A stretch of 64,000 nucleotides of DNA, taken from positions 1-64,000 of the IMG/VR virus record IMGVR_UViG_3300048694_000674. One strand, 5' to 3'. Position numbers and translations under genes: made by a program. Shown here one piece after another: positions 22,903 through 30,854 of the stretch. Every line of letters begins with the position of its first letter. Position 1 is the first letter of the stretch. The notes beneath the pieces are model-generated. The model saw only the letters and a list, made by a program, of their open reading frames with translations, was not told the DNA's origin and made no database searches. The stretch comes from a virus.

Positions 22903-23620
22903 GTTATTCGCCGATGGCGCTGATTGGAATGGGATCGTTACAGCGGCTGAAGATCCAATGATTCAAGGATTTACAACAAATCCTACATTGATGAAACAGG
23001 CTGGCGTTACAAATTACAGCGACTTCGCTACATTTGCAATTGCCTATCTTGCAAAGAGCAGACCAGAAACTTCTATCAGTCTTGAAGTGTTTGCTGATAC
23101 TGAAGAAGAAATTATTCGTCAGGCTCGTAGGATTAGCGATTGGGGTAATGTGTTTATGTACAGAGTCTATGTAAAGATTCCTGTTATGTACACTGATGGA
23201 AAGCCGACATATGACTTGATTCGTAAACTAGCCAATGAAGAAATCAATCTAAATGTCACAGCTGTGTTTACAGAAGAACAGTGTAAGAATGTTCTAGATG
23301 CACTTGATACAGAAACTCGTCATATCCTTTCTATCTTTGCTGGTAGAATCACTGACGTTGGCGCTGATGCAAAAGCATTATTCCGTACGACTCATGTCTA
23401 TCGTGAGATTCACAGAAAGCATAATGTCGAAACATTATGGGCTAGTTCCAGAGAAGCATATAACTATAAAGACGCTGAAGAAGTTAATGCTGATATTATT
23501 ACAATGACACCAGATCTAATTAAAAAGGTAAAGGGATTTGGTAAAGATTTGACACAGTTCTCATTGGAAACATGCCGTATGTTCCATGCAGACGCAGCAT
23601 CGAGTGGGTTTGAGCTATGA
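22895..23620 (+). CDS. tal: Transaldolase (TalC-like)
   Basis: 241 aa. LFADGADWNGIV...IQGFTTNPTLMKQAG is the family N-terminus, ISLEVFADTEEEIIRQAR follows, and the Schiff-base Lys is in YRVYVKIPVMYT. LNVTAVFTEEQC, SIFAGRITDVG and LWASSREAYNYKDAEEVNADIITMTPDLIKKV complete the barrel. Small transaldolases are common in T4-like cyanophages. Here, beside heptose genes, it could make sedoheptulose-7-phosphate, the GmhA substrate, rather than serve only the pentose phosphate cycle. Confidence 0.92.
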   Translation: MTKLFADGADWNGIVTAAEDPMIQGFTTNPTLMKQAGVTNYSDFATFAIAYLAKSRPETSISLEVFADTEEEIIRQARRISDWGNVFMYRVYVKIPVMYTDGKPTYDLIRKLANEEINLNVTAVFTEEQCKNVLDALDTETRHILSIFAGRITDVGADAKALFRTTHVYREIHRKHNVETLWASSREAYNYKDAEEVNADIITMTPDLIKKVKGFGKDLTQFSLETCRMFHADAASSGFEL

Positions 23621-24624
23621 GTGGATTTGCAGAAAACGAAATCAGTAAGAATGCCAATGGTGGAACAGAACTAGCAAAACGTAAACTTGCTAGTCTAATT
23701 GATCCAGAGCTCTTGAGCAATTTTCAAATTATCTGTTCCAGACCAAGAGAAATTGAAACAGACAAGATTCGTTTGTTCTGGTGTCATGATCTACCAGAAG
23801 ATCCTGAGTCAAAGAAGTTTCAGGATAAGTCTTTCAAAGACAGTTTCCACAAGTATGTGTTTATCTCTGATTGGCAGTATCAACGTTACCAACTTGTCCA
23901 TGGTATTCCTTATGATGACAAGTCTATTGTGATTGAATCAGGTATTGAACCTGCTCCATCTAATGTGTTTGATATGAAAGATGATGGAAAGATTCATATC
24001 GTCTATACATCAACACCTCAACGTGGTCTTGATATTCTTGTTCCAGTATTTGAAAAGTTAGCAGAAATTCATTCAGATATTCATCTTGATGTTTTCTCTT
24101 CGTTCAAGATTTATGGATGGGATGAAGCTGATAAACAGTTTGAACCACTTTACAATAGAATACGTAATCATCCGCAAATGACCTATCATGGTTTTGTTGC
24201 TAACGAACAACTACGCGAGCATCTAAATACCAGCCACATCTTCGCATATCCTTCTATCTGGCTTGAAACATCCTGTCGTGCTATGCTAGAAGCAATGTCA
24301 GCTGGTCTTATTTGTGTTCATCCTAACTTTGGCGCATTACCAGAAACATCTGGTGGTTTGAACATTATGTATCAGGGTGATTTCGAAGATAGGAATGCGC
24401 ATGCTAATGCATTTATTAATCATCTAAATGCATCTATTACATTTGTTCGTGATAAACAGCATGAATCGATGTCAAGGTTCAATAAACTGTTTGTTGATGG
24501 TCGGTTCAATATTGATAGAATCAAGAATCAGTGGGATATGATGCTTAATAGCTTGTTGCAGAAATATCCTACTGTTGAATCAAGAGCAATCCCTAAAAAT
24601 CAATTTGTCTATAGGACTGTCTAA
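23617..24624 (+). CDS. Glycosyltransferase, GT4-like (GT-B fold)
   Basis: 335 aa. The C-terminal half has the GT-B donor site: IHIVYTSTPQRGLDILVPVFEKLAE, MTYHGFVANEQLREHLNTSHIFAYPSIWLETSCRAMLEAMSAGLICVHPNFGALPET, with the E-x7-E type motif. The N-terminal half is an acceptor domain (NANGGTELAKRKL). It probably transfers an activated sugar, presumably the heptose made by the neighbouring enzymes; acceptor unknown. It overlaps tal by 4 bases and hddA by 1. Confidence 0.85.
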   Translation: MSGFAENEISKNANGGTELAKRKLASLIDPELLSNFQIICSRPREIETDKIRLFWCHDLPEDPESKKFQDKSFKDSFHKYVFISDWQYQRYQLVHGIPYDDKSIVIESGIEPAPSNVFDMKDDGKIHIVYTSTPQRGLDILVPVFEKLAEIHSDIHLDVFSSFKIYGWDEADKQFEPLYNRIRNHPQMTYHGFVANEQLREHLNTSHIFAYPSIWLETSCRAMLEAMSAGLICVHPNFGALPETSGGLNIMYQGDFEDRNAHANAFINHLNASITFVRDKQHESMSRFNKLFVDGRFNIDRIKNQWDMMLNSLLQKYPTVESRAIPKNQFVYRTV

Positions 24625-25616
24625 TGATTCTGACCAAAACACCTTTACGTATTAGCTTCTTCAGTGGTGGTAGTGATATGCCTTCTTTCTTTGAAAAAGA
24701 AACAGGCGCAGCTCTTTCTGTCACCATTGACAAGTACATATACGTCATGCTTCATAAGACTCCACATTTGGGAATCAAGATCATGTATGATACGATCGAA
24801 GAGTTCCCAGATCTAGAACAGATGCAGCATGCAATTACCAGAGAGAGCCTAAAACATTTTGATATTCACAGCGAAGTAACAGTTGCTTCTATTGCTGATA
24901 TTCTTTCGAAAGGTTCTGGATTAGGTTCATCCTCTGCATTTACTGTTGGTTTGGTCAACGCATTAGCAACTCCTCATAGACATATTTCAATGATGACGAG
25001 AGAATATCTCGCGCAAACAGCTTATCATATTGAACGAAATTTGTGTAATTATCCTGTAGGTAAACAGGATCAATATGCAGCTGCATATGGTGGTATGAAT
25101 ATTTTTGAATTCCATACAGACGGATCTGTTGAAACTAGACCGCTGACTTATAACGAAGCATGTTGGAATGACCTAGAAAGTAGGTTACTGCTTGTTTATT
25201 CTGGACGTGGGAGAAACGCTAACAGCATCCTTCAAAAACAGTCCGCAGCTATGTCTGATGTGGATAAGTTTAATCTGGTGAAAAGAAGTAGAGACAAAGC
25301 ATTTGTTGCTAAAAGATATCTCACACAAAACAGATTAGACGACTTCGGCGCATTACTGCACGATGCATGGGTGGATAAAAAAGAAGTAGAATCATCTATT
25401 ACAAATGAATACTTCGATGGCATCTATGAGCGAGCAAGAGAAGCTGGAGCATTGGGAGGAAAACTTCTTGGAGCTGGTGGTGGTGGATTCTTTATATTTT
25501 ATGTTCCACCAGCTGCCAAAGAGAAGGTAACGAGTGCTGTTCTAGATGGAACTTCTTGTAAAATCTATGATTTCAAGTTCGTAGAAACAGGTAGCTCCGT
25601 AGCAAGTCACTGCTAA
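24624..25616 (+). CDS. hddA: Heptose-7-phosphate kinase-like GHMP kinase (HddA)
   Basis: 330 aa. KTPLRISFFSGGSDMPSFF is the start of HddA-type GHMP kinases, SKGSGLGSSSAFTVGLVNAL the ATP-binding GHMP loop and GALGGKLLGAGGGGFFIFYV the C-terminal glycine motif. HddA phosphorylates D-glycero-D-manno-heptose-7-phosphate to the alpha-1,7-bisphosphate, between GmhA and GmhB. Other GHMP sugar kinases are possible in isolation, but the operon makes heptose the best substrate. Last gene before the promoter at 25631. Confidence 0.85.
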   Translation: MILTKTPLRISFFSGGSDMPSFFEKETGAALSVTIDKYIYVMLHKTPHLGIKIMYDTIEEFPDLEQMQHAITRESLKHFDIHSEVTVASIADILSKGSGLGSSSAFTVGLVNALATPHRHISMMTREYLAQTAYHIERNLCNYPVGKQDQYAAAYGGMNIFEFHTDGSVETRPLTYNEACWNDLESRLLLVYSGRGRNANSILQKQSAAMSDVDKFNLVKRSRDKAFVAKRYLTQNRLDDFGALLHDAWVDKKEVESSITNEYFDGIYERAREAGALGGKLLGAGGGGFFIFYVPPAAKEKVTSAVLDGTSCKIYDFKFVETGSSVASHC

Positions 25617-25630
25617 TCATAAATAATAGG

Positions 25631-25659
25631 TTGACATTTTATATCAATTAGGGTATTAT
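25631..25659 (+). promoter_or_regulatory. Sigma70-type promoter with little or no leader
   Basis: TTGACA (25631-25636), 17-base spacer, TATTAT (25654-25659). The expected start, about 25666, is at the ATG 25667 of the next gene, which would give a leaderless or nearly leaderless mRNA. An overlapping TATAAT (25657-25662) would need a 20-base spacer. Confidence 0.6.
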
Positions 25660-25666
25660 AATCTTT

Positions 25667-26065
25667 ATGGCTAAAGAAAGTAACGTGATTCAGTTTCCAT
25701 CTCGTGGCAAATCAGCCCAAGCTGTTCTCTCAGAGAAGGAAATCAGCGAGAATGTCAGTTTTATGAAGCATAATCATATCAATGAAACTCTGAATACATT
25801 GGTTCCAATGATATTCAATAACATTGAATTGGCTGGCTTTCATCTGATACCTGACGAAGATGAAGTGGACGAGAATCTAAAAGATAGTGCGCTTATGGTC
25901 GAGTCGTTACGTTCTTTGCTATGCAAGCATTATGGAATGAAGCATCCATTTCAAAAACTAGCTGAAGAAATATTCATTCCAACAAATGAGGGAGCGTTTA
26001 CTCTCTCAAAAGCATTAATAGTAGACTTCGAAGACTTCAAGGAAGAAGGGAACAGCGAAAGCTGA
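25667..26065 (+). CDS. Hypothetical phage protein
   Basis: 132 aa. It begins MAKESNVIQFPSRGKSAQ, a VIxFP-type start seen in T4-like marine phage proteins, and continues as an acidic helical protein (IFNNIELAGFHLIPDEDEVDENLKDSALMVESLRSLLCKHYG). No function recognised. First gene behind a promoter and 7 bases before the RNase H gene, so perhaps part of the replication set. Confidence 0.6.
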   Translation: MAKESNVIQFPSRGKSAQAVLSEKEISENVSFMKHNHINETLNTLVPMIFNNIELAGFHLIPDEDEVDENLKDSALMVESLRSLLCKHYGMKHPFQKLAEEIFIPTNEGAFTLSKALIVDFEDFKEEGNSES

Positions 26066-26072
26066 TTATATA

Positions 26073-26921
26073 ATGATTATCGTTGACCTGTCGCAAGTTA
26101 TGTTATCCAATCTGATGATGCAGCTGGGTAACCATACAAATGCAGAGATAGAAGAATCTATGGTTCGCCATATGGTGTTAAATTCTCTGAGATCATATAA
26201 AGTTAAATTTGGTGATGAATATGGTGAAATGGTTATCGCCTGTGATAATACCAACTACTGGCGCAAGCAGTTGTTTCCATATTACAAGGCTAACCGTAAA
26301 AAGAATCAAGAGAAGTCAGAGCTTAACTGGAAGTCAATCTTCGAATGCCTGAACAAGATTCGTCAAGAACTAAAAGATTATTTTCCATATCGAGTTATCG
26401 ATATTGAGTCAGCTGAAGCTGATGACATCATCGCAACTCTTATCAAGACGTTGAGTGGTGAAGAAAAGATTCTTATCCTGTCTGGCGATAAAGACTTTAT
26501 TCAGCTTCATGTTTATCCAAATGTTAAGCAATACGATCCTGTTCGCAAGAAATGGATCAGTAATGAAAATCCTGATAGATATCTTGAAGAGCACATTCTA
26601 AAAGGAGATTCTGGTGATGGTATACCTAACGTTCTCTCTCCTGATAATTGTTTTGTTGTTGGCGAACGGCAGAAACCATTAACGACTAAGAAGATCGATG
26701 CGTTGATTGAGTTAGGACTGCTTGGTAAATACGATCATCCTCTTGCACGTAACTATATGCGCAATAAACACTTGATTGATCTTAGTATGGTGCCAAAGGC
26801 TATTGAGGCGGCTATCATTGGTTCATATGCAAGTCAGGAACATAAAACTAGAGACAAGATGTTTAATTATTTTATTGCAAACAAACTAAAAAATCTTATG
26901 GAACATATCGGAGAATTTTGA
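26073..26921 (+). CDS. rnh: RNase H / 5'-3' flap exonuclease (T4 rnh type)
   Basis: 282 aa. FEN-1-family acidic residues are in place: MIIVDLSQ, EMVIACDNTNYWRKQLFPYYKANRK, VIDIESAEADDIIATLI, ILILSGDKDFIQL and LKGDSGDGIPNV. T4 RNase H removes lagging-strand RNA primers and flaps in cooperation with gp32. The bases before ATG 26073 are TA-rich with no strong ribosome site. Order rnh - small gene - ... - gp33 - gp59 - gp32 resembles T4 with insertions. Confidence 0.9.
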   Translation: MIIVDLSQVMLSNLMMQLGNHTNAEIEESMVRHMVLNSLRSYKVKFGDEYGEMVIACDNTNYWRKQLFPYYKANRKKNQEKSELNWKSIFECLNKIRQELKDYFPYRVIDIESAEADDIIATLIKTLSGEEKILILSGDKDFIQLHVYPNVKQYDPVRKKWISNENPDRYLEEHILKGDSGDGIPNVLSPDNCFVVGERQKPLTTKKIDALIELGLLGKYDHPLARNYMRNKHLIDLSMVPKAIEAAIIGSYASQEHKTRDKMFNYFIANKLKNLMEHIGEF

Positions 26922-27358
26922 TGGGTACAAGAATTGGTGTTGCTGAATTTCTCGAAAGTGTCAGCAAGTTAAAAAAGAAAGAAGAAAAGATCGCTGCATT
27001 GCAACATAATGATAGCTACATTCTTCGTACAATCCTGCAGGGTGCATTTGATCCACGTATTAAGTGGGCATTACCTGAAGGAGCTCCTCCATATAAAGTA
27101 AACGAACTTGTTGATCAGGAAAATGTATTGATTAAGGATGCGCGCAAGCTAGTCTATTTCGTCGAAGGTGGTAATCCTGGTATGAAACAATTAAGACGAG
27201 AAACATTGTTTGTTGAGTTTCTCGAATCATTAGCACCAGCAGATGCTAAGATGGTTATCGCTATGAAGGACAAGAAACTTCCATGGAAGGGAATCACACC
27301 AGAGTTGGTCAATGAAGCATTTCCAGGATTTATTCCAGCAGAGGAGAACAAAGCATAA
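26921..27358 (+). CDS. Hypothetical replication-region protein
   Basis: 145 aa starting at ATG 26921, overlapping the rnh stop. Helical and basic at the N-terminus (GVAEFLESVSKLKKKEEKIAAL), with QGAFDPRIKWALPEGAPPYKV and PGMKQLRRETLFVEFLESLAPADAKMVIAMKDKKLPWKGITPELVNEAFPG. The last segment is typical of a conserved family in T4-like marine phages. It occupies the position of T4 dsbA but no similarity to DsbA is evident. Function unknown. Confidence 0.65.
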   Translation: MGTRIGVAEFLESVSKLKKKEEKIAALQHNDSYILRTILQGAFDPRIKWALPEGAPPYKVNELVDQENVLIKDARKLVYFVEGGNPGMKQLRRETLFVEFLESLAPADAKMVIAMKDKKLPWKGITPELVNEAFPGFIPAEENKA

Positions 27359-27592
27359 ATGAAGAAGCGACGTTATTCAATTGAAGACAGAGATTATCTT
27401 GACGAAGAATTCGAAGTCGACACTCGAAAGATCAAAGACAAGCGCAAAGAGCGTAGATTTGAGAGAGCATTGAGAACGAAAGACATATCTGAGCTTTCCC
27501 ATGAGGATGGTTTAGATCCCGAAGACATTGAAGATGAAATTTGGGATGACGAAATAGTTGATAACACCACTCAACAGGTTTGGACACGCTAA
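27359..27592 (+). CDS. Small highly charged protein
   Basis: 77 aa: basic first half (MKKRRYSIEDRDYLDEEFEV, then RKIKDKRKERRFERALRTKD) and acidic second half (DGLDPEDIEDEIWDDEIVD). Starts one base after the preceding stop; its own stop overlaps the next ATG (TAATG). No family recognised; the charge separation suggests a nucleic-acid- or polymerase-binding peptide. Confidence 0.55.
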   Translation: MKKRRYSIEDRDYLDEEFEVDTRKIKDKRKERRFERALRTKDISELSHEDGLDPEDIEDEIWDDEIVDNTTQQVWTR

Positions 27593-27834
27593 TGCCAACT
27601 TATAAATTCCTAAATAATAGCACTGGTGAAGAGTTTGAAGACTTTATGAGTATTTCAGCTCTGGATCAGTTTCTCGAAGAGAATCCGAATATAGTGCAAC
27701 TTATTAATGGAGCTCCTTTAGTTCATTCTGGCAGAGGCTTGGGTAAACCTGATTCGGGATTCAGAGATCTGCTAAAAGATATGAAGAAAAAACATTCCCA
27801 GGGAATATCGAGGAGCAGCATTAATACTTTTTAG
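27592..27834 (+). CDS. FmdB-like small phage protein without the zinc ribbon
   Basis: 80 aa from ATG 27592 in a TAATG overlap. MPTYKFLNNSTGEEFEDFMSISALDQFLEENPNIVQLI resembles the start of FmdB-type regulators (MPTYxxxCxxCG), but the zinc cysteines are missing, as in similar proteins of T4-like marine phages. The end, GFRDLLKDMKKKHSQG, is basic. Function unknown. Confidence 0.65.
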   Translation: MPTYKFLNNSTGEEFEDFMSISALDQFLEENPNIVQLINGAPLVHSGRGLGKPDSGFRDLLKDMKKKHSQGISRSSINTF

Positions 27835-27845
27835 AAGAAGAGTTA

Positions 27846-28595
27846 ATGACAGCAAACAACAAAAGACTAACTCGTAAACAAAGACGTATCCTCCAACAGA
27901 ATGGGCATATTCAAGAAGAAAATTTTGTAAAGTTAAATTTTCGATTAAATCAAATAGAACCACTAACTGATAATCAACGTCTAACGTTTGAGAAATATCA
28001 TGACGGAAAAAACCTCCTCCTCCATGGCATTGCAGGCACTGGAAAAAGCTTCCTCTCAGTATACCTCGCTCTTCAATCCATACTATCAGATTCAAGTAGA
28101 TACAAGAAACTTATCATCGTTAGATCTGTCGTCCCAACAAGAGATATGGGATTCCTCCCAGGAAACAATAAAGAAAAATCAAAAGTATATGAAGCACCAT
28201 ATCAAGCAATCTTCACAGAACTGTTTGGTAGAGGAGATGCCTACGAATATCTCAAGCAAAAAGGTCTTGTGGATTTCATTAGCACTAGCTTCATTCGTGG
28301 TATCACTCTCAACGATTGTATTATTGTAGTTGATGAGATAGCTAACATGACGCTGCATGAGTTGGACTCTGTAATCACTCGTGTAGGTAAGAACTGCAGA
28401 ATACTATTCTGTGGCGACTTTAGGCAGTCTGACTTCACTCGCGAGCATGAACGAAATGGGTTGATTGATTTTATGAGAATCCTCAATAGAATGAAATCTT
28501 TTGAGTATGTTGATTTTACCGAGAACGATATCGTTCGCTCGGCTATGGTGAAGGAATATATTATTGCAAAGGACAGACTCAAAATCGTCGCGTAA
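27846..28595 (+). CDS. phoH: PhoH-like P-loop ATPase
   Basis: 249 aa. LTDNQRLTFEKYHDGKNLLLHGIAGTGKSFLSVYLALQ holds the Walker A motif; NDCIIVVDEIANMTLHELDSVITRVGKNCRILFCGDFRQSD holds Walker B and the sensor region. PhoH-like ATPases, related to superfamily 1 helicases, are a marker of marine T4-like phages; their role is still unclear, with RNA or phosphate metabolism proposed. The 3' end overlaps the nuclease gene by 32 bases. Confidence 0.9.
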   Translation: MTANNKRLTRKQRRILQQNGHIQEENFVKLNFRLNQIEPLTDNQRLTFEKYHDGKNLLLHGIAGTGKSFLSVYLALQSILSDSSRYKKLIIVRSVVPTRDMGFLPGNNKEKSKVYEAPYQAIFTELFGRGDAYEYLKQKGLVDFISTSFIRGITLNDCIIVVDEIANMTLHELDSVITRVGKNCRILFCGDFRQSDFTREHERNGLIDFMRILNRMKSFEYVDFTENDIVRSAMVKEYIIAKDRLKIVA

Positions 28596-29241
28596 GATCT
28601 TTACGCATAAGCTTTTCGAGTATGATGAATTACCAAGAGTAGAAATAGAAGGCAAGCGATACTATCAGTTACCCGATGGGTCGCTTGCTAAATCTGTTAC
28701 AACTGCTATTGGCGATGCATCAGACAAGACAGCATTATATGAATGGCGAAAAAAGATTGGCGAACAAGAAGCCAATAAGATTTCAACTCAAGCCGCTGTT
28801 CGTGGAACCGCATTACATTCTATCTGCGAACATTACCTATTGAACAATGAAGGTATGCCGAAGAAAGCAATGCCTTCTAATGTTTCTACATTTAAACAAA
28901 TACAATCAACAATAGACGAACACATTGATGTGGTTTATGGAATTGAAGCAAGATTGTATTCATATGACTTGAAAGCTGCTGGCACTGCCGACTGTATTGC
29001 TGAGTGGGATGGCATTCCTTCGATTATTGACTTCAAAACATCAAGAAAAGAAAAGAAAGAAGAATGGATTGAGAATTACTTCCTTCAAGCCACAACCTAT
29101 GCGATGATGGCAGAAGAACGGACTGGTTTGATTATACCTCAAATCGTTATTCTAATCGCCATCGATGATCGCCCTGAACCACAAATTTTCCGTAAGCTAA
29201 AGCTTGGCTATATCGAAAAAGTCCGCAAAATTTTCGCTTGA
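28564..29241 (+). CDS. PD-(D/E)XK exonuclease (Cas4/RecB-like)
   Basis: 225 aa from a TTG start at 28564 with AAGGAA about 8 bases upstream; no in-frame ATG precedes the domain. RGTALHSICEHYLL is the N-terminal helix motif, GTADCIAEWDGIPSIIDFKTSRKEKKEEW holds the catalytic Asp and DxK, and YFLQATTYAMM the QxxxY helix of RecB-type nucleases. Probably a DNA exonuclease for recombination or host DNA turnover. The 32-base overlap with phoH implies coupled translation. Confidence 0.82.
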   Translation: MQRTDSKSSRKIFTHKLFEYDELPRVEIEGKRYYQLPDGSLAKSVTTAIGDASDKTALYEWRKKIGEQEANKISTQAAVRGTALHSICEHYLLNNEGMPKKAMPSNVSTFKQIQSTIDEHIDVVYGIEARLYSYDLKAAGTADCIAEWDGIPSIIDFKTSRKEKKEEWIENYFLQATTYAMMAEERTGLIIPQIVILIAIDDRPEPQIFRKLKLGYIEKVRKIFA

Positions 29242-29266
29242 CTTTTTTTCGGTTTTTAGGTATAGT
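29238..29266 (+). promoter_or_regulatory. Sigma70-type promoter
   Basis: TTGACT (29238-29243), 17-base spacer, TATAGT (29261-29266). It starts at the stop codon of the nuclease gene and serves the ORF at 29295. Confidence 0.65.
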
Positions 29267-29294
29267 TATAAATTAGGGTTCGAAAGGGGAAAAA

Positions 29295-29588
29295 ATGTCA
29301 AGCTTGGCTATATTACTAAAACGTTATGGTTCCGCTCAAGGTTCTAAAACTAAAGGTTTTCCGCCTTATTACAATATTGACGCCACCACAAAATGGGCGG
29401 AATATAGTATTGACGAGCTTAAGCTTATAAAGTTAATACAAACCGCTGATTTTATTGAGAAATTTGACGCGGAAAAAGCTTTATCGGTGGTTCGGCGGAA
29501 AATTGAATATATGTATAAGCACAAAAATTTTGACCATTCGGAGGCGGTCGCCTATTATAAAAAGCTTAAACGGGCTATAAATTACTAA
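29295..29588 (+). CDS. Hypothetical basic protein with distinct composition
   Basis: 97 aa, helical and basic (LAILLKRYGSAQGSKTKGFPPYYNIDATTKWAEYSIDELKLIK...VVRRKIEYMYKHKNF). The ribosome site GAAAGGGGA precedes the ATG. The local DNA favours codons such as GCG, CGG and GCC more than neighbouring genes, as does the next ORF, suggesting recent transfer. Own promoter upstream and a hairpin terminator downstream make it a self-contained unit, typical of an early host-takeover gene. Function unknown. Confidence 0.55.
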   Translation: MSSLAILLKRYGSAQGSKTKGFPPYYNIDATTKWAEYSIDELKLIKLIQTADFIEKFDAEKALSVVRRKIEYMYKHKNFDHSEAVAYYKKLKRAINY

Positions 29589-29599
29589 GTTATTGATTT

Positions 29600-29627
29600 A
29601 AAAGGAAAATCTTCGGGTTCTCCTTTT
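29600..29627 (+). terminator. Hairpin terminator with UUCG loop
   Basis: AAAAGGAAAATC and GGTTCTCCTTTT pair, with one mismatch and one G-T pair, around a TTCG loop and are followed by T-rich sequence. It separates the 29295 gene from the next promoter. Confidence 0.6.
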
Positions 29628-29663
29628 TCTTAAGTCTTTGATTTTACAGTAAAAAGAAAATGC

Positions 29664-29692
29664 TTTACTTTTATTTAAATCGGACGTAGAAT
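29664..29692 (+). promoter_or_regulatory. Sigma70-type promoter, copy 1 of a repeated element
   Basis: TTTACT (29664-29669), 17-base spacer, TAGAAT (29687-29692), with an A-rich stretch upstream. The expected start (near 29699) falls on the second ATG of the next ORF, so a leaderless mRNA is possible. Nearly the same element recurs at 30148. Confidence 0.6.
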
Positions 29693-30757
29693 ATGAATAT
29701 GGTTGAGATTGGTTCAAACGTTACTTTAAAGGTCAAAAATCCCTATTGGGATCGCCGATCGGCTTATAGCTTCGCTATAGCTGAGTTTGAGACCTATATG
29801 GGTACGGTATTGCCTAGCCCAAAATGGGTTGGACCAGACCAGCTATGCCTTTCCACGGGCGACCCTAAGTTCCCGTTCCGTGTTATTGACAAGGTTCGAA
29901 TCTTAGGTGAGGCTATGGAGAGGCTTCCAGAGCCCGTCCAGAGCGTTTGGACGATCGCTGGGTCCAAGGTAGGGCAGAACTATATAGTTACCCGATCGGG
30001 TTCCCACTGGTCCTGCAATTGCGTCGGGTTCGGCTATAGGAGAACTTGCAGCCACGTAAACGAGGCTAAATCTTTGATTTATAACGATAATTCTAAGTCG
30101 TTGATTTCAAAGGAAGAAAAAAAATTGAAAAAAAGCGAAAAAAGTGCTTTACTTATATCCAAATCGGCGGTAGAATCTAAAAGTGAGTTGATGAAACGGG
30201 GTAATTCCGCCCCAATATATAATGAGGTTAATATGGCTAAGGTTGAGAAGCACGGCGATAAGACGAAAATCGCTATTGAGGTTATGGAACAAAATGTCAG
30301 CAAGACCTACGACGAGGTTTGTGAGCTTATCGCGAAGGCTATTGGTGTACCCGTAGCTCGCGCTCGTGTCTATTATCGTCACAAGGTAATCAATAAGCTC
30401 GCCGAGGGCTATGAGAATATGACTCGTCCTTTCCCATGGGAAGGCAAAGCTCGTACGCCCAAGACCAAGCAAGTTTCGGCTAAGAAGCTTCTTAAGGAAG
30501 TTGGTCTTAAAGCCCAAGCAAAGTCCGTTGAGGACATTGCGGCGATTAAGGAAGCCAATCTTGCTCGTCTTCGCGAAGTTTCTGCCAAGGCTAAGAAAAC
30601 TGTTCGTCGCGATTACGGCGACCGTCAAGCTCGTTCGAACGATAGCGAAGGTGTTGCTGACTTTGATCCGCAATTGGCCAAGGAAGAAATTCAATCGATT
30701 CTCCGCGATGAGCGTTTGATTGATGTCGTTCCGAAGTTCATCCGTGAGGATGCCTAA
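29693..30757 (+). CDS. SWIM zinc-finger protein with a second domain; probably two products
   Basis: 354 aa. The first half (to about 130) ends in a SWIM zinc motif, WSCNCVGFGYRRTCSH (C-x-C...C-x-H). A Lys/Ser-rich linker (about 140-175) follows. From Met181 (ATG 30233, preceded by GAGG) a second domain begins, MAKVEKHGDKTKIAIEVMEQ, with EVCELIAKAIGVPVARARVYYRHKVINKLAEGYENM. A promoter copy inside the linker (30148-30176) and an earlier in-frame ATG at 30191 mean the C-terminal domain may also be made alone. This looks like two genes joined in frame. Full-length start 29693 or 29699. Functions unknown; nucleic-acid binding is likely for the SWIM part. Confidence 0.65.
   Translation: MNMVEIGSNVTLKVKNPYWDRRSAYSFAIAEFETYMGTVLPSPKWVGPDQLCLSTGDPKFPFRVIDKVRILGEAMERLPEPVQSVWTIAGSKVGQNYIVTRSGSHWSCNCVGFGYRRTCSHVNEAKSLIYNDNSKSLISKEEKKLKKSEKSALLISKSAVESKSELMKRGNSAPIYNEVNMAKVEKHGDKTKIAIEVMEQNVSKTYDEVCELIAKAIGVPVARARVYYRHKVINKLAEGYENMTRPFPWEGKARTPKTKQVSAKKLLKEVGLKAQAKSVEDIAAIKEANLARLREVSAKAKKTVRRDYGDRQARSNDSEGVADFDPQLAKEEIQSILRDERLIDVVPKFIREDA
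30148..30176 (+). promoter_or_regulatory. Intragenic sigma70-type promoter, copy 2 of the repeated element
   Basis: TTTACT (30148-30153), 17-base spacer, TAGAAT (30171-30176). It shares most bases with the promoter at 29664, including AAATCGG and GTAGAAT. It lies inside the SWIM ORF and would express the C-terminal domain. Confidence 0.55.
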
Positions 30758-30762
30758 TGGTT

Positions 30763-30778
30763 TGGGTCTTCGGACCCA
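30763..30778 (+). terminator. UUCG hairpin after the SWIM gene, possible terminator
   Basis: TGGGTC-TTCG-GACCCA forms a 6-bp stem with the very stable UUCG loop just after the stop codon at 30757. It is followed by TTCC and a run of A rather than T, so termination is uncertain; it may instead stabilise the 3' end. Confidence 0.45.
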
Positions 30779-30794
30779 TTCCAAAAAAAAAATC

Positions 30795-30823
30795 TTTACT
30801 TATTTCTAAAACAAGCGTATGAT
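30795..30823 (+). promoter_or_regulatory. Sigma70-type promoter for the DUF932 gene
   Basis: TTTACT (30795-30800), 17-base spacer, TATGAT (30818-30823). It resembles the promoters at 29664 and 30148 around the -35 (CTTTACTTATTT). Confidence 0.65.
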
Positions 30824-30854
30824 AGATAATGTGGTCAACTGAAAGGGTAATCCA

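Noticed and set aside
30149-30784. Minus-strand 211-codon frame antisense to the SWIM/fusion ORF, and similar long antisense frames over DUF932 (31239-31895) and csg genes
   Set aside because: No minus-strand promoters or ribosome sites; the plus-strand frames carry recognisable domains, so these are shadow frames.
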